Below, one piece after another: positions 54,658 to 64,000 of a stretch of DNA of 64,000 nt (positions within the stretch are counted from its first letter, which is position 1; every line of letters begins with the position of its first letter). Source of the DNA: Arbacia lixula (taxonomy: Eukaryota > Echinodermata > Echinoidea > Arbacioida > Arbaciidae); NCBI GenBank assembly GCA_963669155.1, contig OZ022589.1, positions 16,778,176 to 16,842,175 on the forward strand, written 5' to 3'. A program made the translations under genes and the position numbers. Under the pieces are notes generated by a model. That model did no database searches. It was not told the origin of the DNA and saw nothing but the letters and a program-made list of their open reading frames with translations.

Positions 54658-55721
54658 TCTTTTTTTTTTCAAATCAAATTTATTCAAATATTCTCGAGGT
54701 ATCAACAATAAACATTTCAACGTACGTAGAAGACAAGTTGCATGTATATACGGTCTTAAGATAAATTAATGACACTCCATCTGTCTGCATACATAACAAA
54801 TTTGCATTTTCGGGTATAAATGTACTTTTCAATATCTTTATAATATTTAAGCATATTTTTAAAGTTCGAAAGCGATAATACATTGTTTTTATATTTCGTG
54901 GTAAAGATGTAATATTTTGCATACAAAATAAGGAAATTGAATTTGCTGTGCTCCCGTGTTAAGAACCCAAACAAGAAATCTGTCTTATTCAATACAATAT
55001 CATCGCCTATAAGAGTTGATTTAACTTCTTTTTATAAATTTTGATGTTACATGACACTCCCAAAATAAATGTGAAATTGTTTCAACAGAAGCTGAGCAGA
55101 ACGTACACATGTCAGTATCTGATCGACCAATTGTTAAAAGATATTTGTTTACACCAAGCAAACGATGAAGTAGTTTATACTGAAAATAACGTAAATCTGT
55201 GGAAAGGCATGATCTAATTGGAACCATGTAAATTTGTTTCCAATTAAAGGAAAAACCATTAATTATAGTGACCCATTTATCTTCACAGGATGGCGTCTTG
55301 AATACTTTATCAACAGAAATCTGGTGAATGTATTTGCATACTTTATGTACTTTTCCTAAATTACATAATAGCTCTTCTTGTGATGTTTTACTTTCAACAA
55401 GAAGGGCATTAACATTTTGTTTCCATTCTGTCGGTATTGCACAAAGTAAAGAAAGGAACTCTAGGAAATGACAATGAATATCAAATTTATGCTTAAATTC
55501 GTGGAGAGACAGAAATGTCCCGTTTTCATTAAGTATGTGACGAATACGAATAATATCTTTTTCTATCCAATGTTTTTTGAAAAACGTTTGATTATCTATA
55601 CGAATATGAGTATTATTCCACAACACTTGATCTCGAACTTGCGTCTGTTCAATGTTTTCAATGAATGTTAACGTACACCAAGAAAATACAACTTCCCGAA
55701 TAAAAACATTTTTTATATTCT
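54658..55721 (-). mobile_element. 5'-truncated LINE with poly(A) tail and 10-bp target duplication
   Basis: On the minus strand it ends with AATAAA, then a run of A (about 54660-54670). The 10-mer ATATTTCTAT flanks both sides (54648-54657 and 55722-55731). The interior encodes the C-terminal end of a reverse-transcriptase polyprotein (55626 down to 55021, open further upstream). The zf-RVT type finger is C-x2-C-x7-H-x4-C, ending HLFWEC. A frame break near 55020 separates it from the final segment (54992-54756). The reverse-transcriptase core is missing, so it is dead. Confidence 0.82.
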
Positions 55722-55731
55722 ATATTTCTAT

Positions 55732-58280
55732 ATTCTCTCTCTCTCTACGCCTTTCACACCCCCCCCCCCCCCCCTACCCAGACCTCCCTTCCTCCTCTCA
55801 CTCTCTCTCTCCCGCTCTTACCATATTTTATATAATGATATTGTCTTTTACTGGCAATCTTTTGGGATCAGAAATATTTGTAAAAGTACATTGTTCGTAT
55901 TACTCACTCAATCTAAGATTTCATCCACTGTATCAAAGTTAATGGATTTATGTTGTTTTGTTTTTACTCGGAAATAGATTGCCATTCTATAATGGATGCA
56001 CAACTTTGACGATATCACGTTTATTAACCCATTGTTTGTCAGTGGTCAATTTTGCTACCAATAATGCACACAAATCCCATTGCGCAGCATTTTGGCACGG
56101 GAAGATATAATGATGGTGACGACGACGACGACAACGACGATGATGAAGATAATAACGATGCCTATTGTTTTTCTTCTCTCTTCATCCAAGCATTATGCAG
56201 CATATTACATTTGCTACTAGTTTGGGTCATCATTACCACTACTATTCCTTCTTCTTTTACTACCACAATGTACACCTATTCTTCTTCCTTCACCGCTTTT
56301 GCTATTTCTGCTCTTCAAATTCTCATCATCGCCAAAAAATATTAGAAACTAAATTCTTACCATAATCAAATTAAATTTAAAAAAATACGTACCCTTGTTC
56401 GAAAAAAAAAGACGAAGAAAGATTTATTTTCTTCGAAACAATTATTTTTTCTTCGCAATTTATCCAAACTTATTAGGCCAATACATCAACAAGCATAAAG
56501 ATTTCCCTTTAGCTCTTAATATGTCACGTGTGTATTGTTACACGAGTAATACACGCAAATTCCACTTACTGGTACACAAATTGATTAAAGGGATAGTAAA
56601 GTAAGGTTGGTTTAATAAAAGCAGAAACATGAAAGAAACAAATTATTGAAGGTCTGTCGAAAATCCGTCAATATTTTGATTTTGTGACATTACGTCGTGC
56701 GAGGTGCTCTCCATATGTTGTGTGTTGTATGATTCCATAAATTAAATATTTAATGGTTTTTAATAAAGGATTTTTTCCCCGTAGAGGTATGTGTGTAGAA
56801 ACGTGTTTTTGATGATGTATAAAATGCACAGTTAAAATAGTCCATATAATTATCCTCATAAAAAAAATAGTACACAACATTATGGGAGAGCATCTCGCAC
56901 GTGACGTCACAAACTCAAAACTTTAAACAATCGTAACTTTTTAGACTTTGACGGATTTTCATCAAACTTTCATTTTTCGTTTATGTTTCTTTCATGATTC
57001 TTCCGTTATCAAAATAAACTCATTTCAAGATGGACTTTCCCTTTAAACACGAACAACATGATTAAACAAAATAATGAGTCTGGAGAAGATGTCATTCATA
57101 ATGGGCAAAAGTGAAGAGAGAGAGCAATAAATGAAAGAGTGCGTTGTTTATAGGTGACATTATATCCAACCAAATGTCAAAACACAACTGTTAAACCTGT
57201 TACTGATTAGCCCACGACACTCGAATAAAATTACGCATAGTTATTTCGCCGCTTGTCTTCTAAGTACCTTTCAGCGTGGCGAGAGGCAATTAGGGTTGAT
57301 CAGCAATGGAATAAACGTTCTGCAGTTCATCTCGGTTGACACGCGTCACGGTTTAACGACAGAACCATGTGTGGCGGGGTAAAACTACACGGGGCGAATG
57401 GATGCCATTGACATTCAACTAAAAGCCGCTGCAGACGACTTGAGTTTGCCACGATTCTGCAGTCGTCAGGGGGCTGAGACTGGAAATGTGACGTCACCGT
57501 CGTGCACAAATCCAATGACCGAGTCCTGCGCTTCAGCCAGTCGGAGAGTCTTAAAGGTTCCCGGCAATAAAAATATTATATGATGTATTCTTATGTAATT
57601 TTTCATCGCGATCTCGAATATAGCGGTGAAATCTAATGATTTTCATTCAATCAGAAGTAATTTGACATTAATCGGATCGGATCGTGCCATCGGCGGGGGC
57701 TGGCTAATTTGGAAAGAGAGAGCGCGGACTTCGCGATGGTTTTGAATGTTCACGCCTTCGAGGTTTGAAACTCTGGGTCCCGTCTTTAAAAGAGTTGCGA
57801 TTGATCTAAATTGATCGCAAGTCGCAAGTTTTGAAAGTCCATGTCGATGATATTTTAACCTCTAGGCCTATAGTGTTTTTTGTTGGAAGATGATGCTTGA
57901 ATCACGATAGTTGTATGTCACGGTGTGTCTATGCAATCGTTCCTCTTCATCCTCAAATATATAAAAGTAATAATGACGATGTGGAGGGAAGAGGGGGGGG
58001 GGGGGAGAGAGGAGGAGGAGGAGTAGGTAGAGGAGGAGGATTAGGAAAAAAAGAAGATGGAAAGGTAAAAGGTTAAGAAGGTGAAGAAGACAAATATGTA
58101 GGAAAAGAAGAAGGTGATGTTGATCACCATGGAGGAGAGATGGCAATAACGGTTGAAGCATAATTGTACAATGGCTCTTAAATAATAATTCTAATGATGA
58201 TGGCTATGCTGATGTCATGAAAGAATTAATATGAACATGATGCAGAAATGAAAAAATGATGACGATTGTAAAGATGAAGA
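55732..58280. other. Gene-free stretch
   Basis: A poly-C run near 55759-55774, CT tracts, a GAC/GAT triplet stretch near 56115-56160, a family 4 element (56585-57046) and a half family 1 element (57778). At 57432-57545 a block (TTTGCCACGATTCTG, GCACAAATCCAATGACC) also occurs at 11177-11260. No gene is supported. Confidence 0.5.
56585..57046. mobile_element. Family 4 element, full length
   Basis: Termini TTAAAGGGATAGTAAAGTAA and GATGGACTTTCCCTTTAA; the interior has inverted GTGACATTACGT and CACGTGACGTCAC text. Confidence 0.72.
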
Positions 58281-58284
58281 AGAT

Positions 58285-58390
58285 AATATTGATGATGATG
58301 ATGATGATGATGATAAAGGAAAAGAAGGGAAGGAAGAAGAAGAACAAAAACAAGAAGAAGAAGAAGAAGAAGAAGAAGAAGAAGAAATAG
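58285..58390. repeat. (GAT)n and (GAA)n microsatellites
   Basis: About eight GAT units at 58291-58313, then about twelve GAA units at 58351-58387, within a purine-rich region from about 57980. Confidence 0.95.
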
Positions 58391-58596
58391 TGGAGAAAGA
58401 AAAAGAATTAAAGGACATAATGTTGATGACAACCATCAAAATGATAGACGATGATAATCATGATGTCTTAAAAAATTCTACGAATATATTAAGATGATGA
58501 TAATGGCTGTACAGAAACTGAAAGTGGTGATGGTCATGTGATGGCTAAGATGATGGTGGTGGTTATGCCGGTTATGCTGCTGCTGATGTAATATTA

Positions 58597-58639
58597 TTCT
58601 GTCTATTCTGATAACATCACATCATCAGAATAGACAGAA
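58597..58639. repeat. Perfect inverted repeat, 16-bp arms, 11-nt loop
   Basis: TTCTGTCTATTCTGAT pairs with ATCAGAATAGACAGAA. Confidence 0.9.
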
Positions 58640-59114
58640 AAGTTAATCTTTATTACCAACATAATCATTGTCGGACATTAGCTGAAGCAACCTCGACCTC
58701 GCCATATGGAAGATAGTAGTGATGTTGAGGAAGCAAAAAGCCTTTCCCGTCTGTTACACGTTCGTCGTGTGTTTCTGTAGGAAAACAACATTAAACGGTT
58801 ATAGCTCACATCAGTACCAACGTAATAGTCATCTAATAACGCTTTAGTCCTAATAGCCTACGACAAACGATTATTGTGAAAAGAGAAGCTCGAATCAGGC
58901 TCTAAACAAGTCGGGAGATTTCTGACATGAGTAATAAGCTGTCAAATCATCAAGTGGTTGATTTGAGTGAAAAGGGGGGCTTCGTCGTTTTTCACGTCTG
59001 ATTAGGAATCAGTGGCTTCAAAGCGAATAATGAGCGTACCTTCTGGCTCCGTGCATACATCAGCCACCACGATCAGTGATGCTCGGAATATGGCGTGAGC
59101 TTTGGTGGGTTAGT

Positions 59115-59600
59115 CCTCGCTCTCCCTCCATCTCGTATTCTCTCTCCCAATCCTTCTCTTCCTCTCTCCGTCTGTGTTATGTTAGTTTGTCTTTATCTTT
59201 GTCTACACATATATTGTTGTGTATATCACCGCTTTTCTTTCTCATTCTCCCTCGCTCTGTCTCCCTCCCCATCTCTCTTTACATACACAATGGAATATGT
59301 TTTGTCTATGATAGCCCTCTCTATGTCCTTATCTCCCCACTCTCTCCACCCCTCTCTCCTTTTCCTTCTCACTCTCTTTCTCTTTCTCCTTCTGCCTCTC
59401 CTTGTCTGCTTCTTCCTCCCTCTGAATCTGTCTCTATACCCCCTCTCTCTCCTTGAAACTGTTTCTTTCTCTCTCTCTCTCCTTCTGTCTCCTCACTGAC
59501 CCACGGTCCATCTATCTTTCTTTGCTGTCTCTCCGTCTCTCATCCGCCACCCCCCCTCTCTCTCTCTCTCTCTCCCTCCCTCTCTCCCCCCCTCTCTCTC
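59115..59600. repeat. Pyrimidine-rich tract of about 480 bp
   Basis: Dominated by CTCTCT and CCCTCTC. The long reading frames here are low-complexity artefacts. Confidence 0.88.
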
Positions 59601-61914
59601 ATTATTACATAATATTACATAACAGTTATCACTAATCCAAGCAAATATCAACCAAGTGCAAAGGTACTGTCACTGCAATCTAACATTTGTTTCTTGTTTC
59701 TTGTTTCTTTTTCTTCGTTTCTTTGACTGTTTCTTTGACGGATACTGTAGTTTCTTTTTACACAGGGATCATATTTTATAAGTCTTACACTGTCTATAAT
59801 TTCCCTCAGCTTGCATACATGATTTCATCAGTGCTGCAGTTAGGGACCCAGCCCCTTAGAGTGAAGAGGGGCACATTCTGAGCCATGTTCTCAGAGAAGG
59901 CCACTTCCTATCAACCTTTTGATCGGTTATGTCATAAGAAAGGCATCCCCCAAACGAAAGTGACTCAACTGAAATCGATTTCTCTCTCAGTTTACTCTCG
60001 CCTCACAACTATTCACAACAACGCACCCCTGCTTATGATGAACTCTCCCATTGATGACATCATCACTCTCGTTCTCTGCGTTCGTTCAAGCGGAACAACG
60101 GTCGCTACCCGTACGAGCAACACGATACCCCCCATTCACTTGGGATCTCCGACCGGTGCATTCATTTCATACTAGTTAGCGCGTTCCATTTTACCTGCAG
60201 GGGTGTTTACATTGAGATGGGTAGGTGCGCGGGGGGAAAGCCCAGAAAGAATTCGGCGAATGTACGTTGATCTTTGAGATCGCTCGCTGATGGTAGACTG
60301 TGTGTGCACATAGCAGCGACGGGCTCCCATTCATCCACCAGTGGACTCTATTACCGAAGCCGAAGAAGTTACAGACTTTCGTCCCAACCCGATTCTGGAA
60401 ACGCTAACCGGCAAATATTCACCTGGATTTATCTCCCCCAATACGTGTGGACACCCACCGTGCATAGGATCACATAACAGGTAAGAAGACGTTTATATCA
60501 TGTGTTGTGTGGATAGTCAATGGGGGGGATATATGGAGAGATAACACACCGTGTAACAGTGATTACGGTCATTATTATCCGCTGTCTACCATGTCTACAC
60601 GACTCACTAACCCTACCATCCCGTCTACTACCGCTGGGCGTACAGTATAGCAGTCTCACATTGGTGATACATACACCGCTCTGCCTCTGGTAGCTAGCTG
60701 GTGCGTTATTCCCTGGTATATATCACATTTCGCGTCCGATCCGTTTCAGGATGTCGCGTACAATATATACCCTATATGGACCAGCTGATAACAATTGCTA
60801 TCTTCCCAAGTAATTGGTTGATTGTGTAGCTATTGAAATTATAATCGCGTTGCTTTGATTCCGGAGGCGAAACCAGCGATATCAATCGGGGTATATTGTG
60901 ATATGGTACATTTTAGTCCGCGATGTATCTAGGTCGTCTGGGAGATCGAAAACTCGATTACTTTTTCTAATCGTGCCGTCGTGATTTCGTTCTAATTTTG
61001 ACTCCTTCGTGCACTCCACTATCTGGAACCAGTAAATGATGCGTGGGTGAGGAGTAGATTGAATCAGAGAGACGCCGAATGATGAAGACTACATTAAACG
61101 AAAAAACATGATTTTCAGGCCTACATGTAGCTTGGGACCTTCGTAGTTTTGGGACAGACACACACAGGCGGTGTGTTGTTGTTTTATCTGCATCTGTTCA
61201 TTCTGATAAGATATTACCACCAGTCGCCTTTGTTTATCAATATTTGTTACAAATTTTATTGTATATTCGAATAAATCACTCTGGTAATCGTAAAGAGATT
61301 GCATATAACTAGTTGCCACAACCCAAAATAGGTTAATACATATCAATATGTATCATCTAGTCTATAATTATCAATGTTATATGTCATTGACCTGTGGTGT
61401 CAAGATGCGTGGCAACGAATGAACAAACGAAATATATGTATATACCACTGCACTGAAGAGGCTGCATCCGTATGGCCTGTAGTGGGGTGTATTTACGGTA
61501 TTACAAATCGACAAGGATGTCTGTTGGTTTGAAATATTACCCGCATTGACATCAGACCCCCCCCCCCCCCATCTCCATCCGCGTGTGATTATACTGAGTA
61601 TGCCCCCAAGCAGCCAAGAATGGCCCAGCCTGATAATGACACACGCGCCTTAGGAATAACACTTTCTAAAGACAAAGAACTATTTCTTGATGTTTATCAT
61701 TCTGTGCGAATAGTCGAATATGCCGATAGAATACATACAGGATGTGTCACAGTCATTAATCACTAACACGCTGTTGAAGTTGCACTGGTACTTAGCTGTG
61801 ATTGTCCTGTGATCAAAGTGTAGCTAAGGACATGAAGGATGCTTCATACTTCCTTGCTGTATCCAATGATAGATTAAAAACAAATAATTCCTCTTCTCTG
61901 ATATAACCCCCTTC
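59601..61914. other. Gene-free stretch with one possible untranslated exon
   Basis: The block 60180-60480 is richer in CpG than its surroundings and ends ACATAACAG|GTAAGAAG, an excellent donor. It could be a first exon of a plus-strand gene beyond the window. No coding ORF is convincing. There is a poly-C run near 61558-61570. Confidence 0.3.
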
Positions 61915-61958
61915 TCTATATCTCTCTCTCTCTGTCCCTCTGTCTCTGTTTCTGTCTG

Positions 61959-62007
<49 letters not shown>

Positions 62008-62105
62008 CGCACACACACATACACACACATACACATGCACACACACACACAAGCACACACACAAGCACACACGCACACATAAACACACATACACATACAC
62101 ACTGC
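61915..62105. repeat. Compound (CT)n-(CA)n microsatellite
   Basis: A CT run of about 40 bp at 61960-62002, then interrupted CACACA to about 62101. Confidence 0.95.
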
Positions 62106-62347
62106 CTCCCTCCCTCTAATGAAATGTCTGTCCTTCTCTCTCTGTCCCCCTTTTATTTAATTTCATTCAAGCAGATTTATAGTTTATCCCGTAAATCTTC
62201 TTTTCGCTTCAATTATACTTCTTATATCAAGAAGAGTAGTAACTTCTCATCTGTTCGCAAAACATCAAAAACAGTGTGATCAAGGAGGGTGTGTGTGTGT
62301 ATGCGTGCGCGGGATTTACCGCCATGATGCGAGATTAGAGGCCTCCA

Positions 62348-62497
62348 GGGTCATGTTGCATATTGTGTTTTCAACTATTGTCACTTACCATTGATGGTAA
62401 TTGCCAACAGCAGTAATGCTGAAAGCCCATTGGTTGCTACCATGGAAGTTGTCATCAATGGTAACTTACAACAATTGAAAATATATATGCAACAGTT
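62348..62497. mobile_element. Inverted-repeat element, family 3
   Basis: GGGTCATGTTGCATATTGTG to AATATATATGCAACAG, with arms TTCAACTATTGTCACTTACC and GGTAACTTACAACAATTGAA. Confidence 0.72.
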
Positions 62498-64000
62498 TCC
62501 CGAAAGCCTTGTGAGATCATTCGACTTGATATAGAGCACACTATAAACCCTTTATATCCCAGAAAAAAACTATTCTATGGGACATTGTGGTGAAATAATT
62601 CACAGTGGCACGTTACGGGTCAAGTTTTGATGTTATGCATTCAGTTGATGTATTAAACTGTGTCCTGCACTAATGGTGTGAAACCGCAAAGACAAAAAGC
62701 GAGTAGAGAAATAGGTGACGGATTCCCATATTAATACCCAAACTGCTCACTGACATTGTTCGCTATTGTGCGAATAAAATGGCTTAGAGAGGGGAAGTGA
62801 GAGATCGTGAGGGTCTGTGCTAAGAGTTCCTTTTTACCCTCATTAGTGGGCGGTCTCCTCGACTAATTAGCTTCATGACCTAATTGATTTACGAGTACGA
62901 CCCAACGGACCAGCGCGTGCCTGTTATGATGGAGTCCCCGGTGGAGATGGCGGAAGAGATTGCTGCTGCTGTAGTTGTCCTTTCATTATCATCGCCATTT
63001 GAAAAGGAAAGTGCGATCCCAAAACGACGGTTGTGTAAATGGAAAGATTCCCTGGCGCTCTCAACGGTGTCCAAACGACCCCATGTCTGAATGTACACCA
63101 GAGATTTCTCCGAATAACATTATAAATCATAGGGGCTTAGCGTGTGAACCCCCCCCCCCCGTATCCCATCCCCCGTGATACAAGAGCCCCCGCGAAAAAG
63201 AAAGAAAAGTGCCCCTGTTGAACAAAGAGCACAATCGTCGTGGCGTATGTTGCAAAACGTCTTTCAGGGTGTTTACGTTAATATCGTGACATCAAGCTTG
63301 AAGAATACATCGCAAATGATTTATGCTGTTTAACACCCCATTTATTACACAATACACTGCACAGTCCTGCCCCTATTGACCTGAAAAACACGCTCTGATA
63401 TGTACAGCTATAACATAATCATATTAGACGGTGCCACAAAAGCTGAGTCTGCGTCTTGCAGATTAGGTGTGCCTGTATTTATCTGAGGACTTATGCATTG
63501 TTTACAGTGAATACGTAGTCTTCCTTACTCAGAACATTGTTACAAGAGCCCAACAATGTGCACAACAACAACAACAACAAGAACAACAACAACAACAACA
63601 ACAAAACAACAACAACAACAACGAAGAGTGGTATCCAAAAAATGCTGACTTATGATAAATGTCGGAATGCCAGCCGTCCAGCCCAAGAAAGTATGATAGC
63701 GATGTGTTCCATGCAGTACCTCCTTGTTCAGTCTGATCAGGGACATGGTCTGATCGGGGACATGGTCTGATCGACTAACGACAAATTTATGCCTGCAACA
63801 TATCTCACTATCGTGATTAAAAACCACGGCTGCCCCATTTGGCACGAACCCATTCGCTTGATGTTTTCTCTTGAATTATTGCCTTTTCGGTATTACGGGT
63901 CACAGAGTTCGTTGGTCACAGTCGAGTGCCTGACATACATGCTGCGAAGAATGACAATTTGATTGGAAGTTTGTGCATAGAGCTCTAATATCCATAGTTC
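62498..64000. other. Gene-free stretch to the window end
   Basis: Overlapping short ORFs at 62884-63178 on both strands have no recognisable motif. A poly-C run lies near 63149-63160, followed by the CAA microsatellite. Nothing else can be supported. Confidence 0.4.
63561..63622. repeat. (CAA)n microsatellite
   Basis: About 60 bp of CAA with single-base interruptions. Confidence 0.95.

Noticed and set aside
58215..58439. Minus-strand serine-rich and leucine-rich ORFs
   Set aside because: By-products of the GAT and GAA microsatellites.
59076..59499. Overlapping plus-strand ORFs of 126 and 134 aa
   Set aside because: Both are translations of the CT-rich tract in two frames; no domain, no conservation signal.
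61813..62102. Minus-strand ORFs rich in Cys/Val and Arg/Glu
   Set aside because: Translations of the (CT)n-(CA)n microsatellite.
62884..63178. Overlapping ORFs of 67-69 aa on both strands
   Set aside because: Short, mutually overlapping, no motif, no splice context.

Overview
This is a window of nuclear DNA from an animal. Genes are split by many introns with GT/AG boundaries, the base composition is AT-rich, introns are long, and short palindromic DNA-transposon derivatives are abundant. Gene content and repeat style suggest an invertebrate deuterostome, most likely a marine one such as an echinoderm (sea-urchin-like). The species assignment is inference; no marker gene settles it.

I reconstructed three complete multi-exon host genes exon by exon; every splice phase closes. 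(1) RACGAP1 (MgcRacGAP/CYK-4), minus strand, 22101 to 2445, 17 coding exons, 643 aa. It has an N-terminal coiled coil, a C1 zinc finger and a RhoGAP domain with its arginine finger. (2) ATP5F1B, mitochondrial F1 ATP synthase beta, plus strand, 25327 to 32980, 10 exons, 523 aa. (3) A C10orf67-like (DUF4709-type) coiled-coil protein, minus strand, 54157 to 39241, 15 exons, 528 aa. ATP5F1B and the C10orf67-like gene are tail to tail. RACGAP1 and ATP5F1B are head to head, with a transposon between them.

That transposon (22511-24572) is a Merlin/IS1595-type DNA element. It has an intact 331-aa DDE transposase and near-matching inverted termini. Between the left terminus and the transposase lies a string of perfect hairpins, mostly with 3-nt loops, followed by two consensus CRE palindromes.

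At least seven repeat families are scattered through introns and spacers: five short inverted-repeat families, a 983-bp element with a 5-bp target duplication, and a 2.1-kb element with TA target sites whose 178-bp derivatives sit elsewhere in the window. A 5'-truncated LINE with a poly(A) tail and target duplication lies at 54658-55721. From 55.7 kb to the end I see no gene I can support, only simple repeats and mobile-element debris.

The most unusual pattern is that several exons are bordered by tandem arrays whose units carry decayed copies of the exon's own edge and splice site. It is seen at RACGAP1 exon 2 (both sides), exon 14 and possibly the stop-codon exon, and at exon 13 of the C10orf67-like gene.
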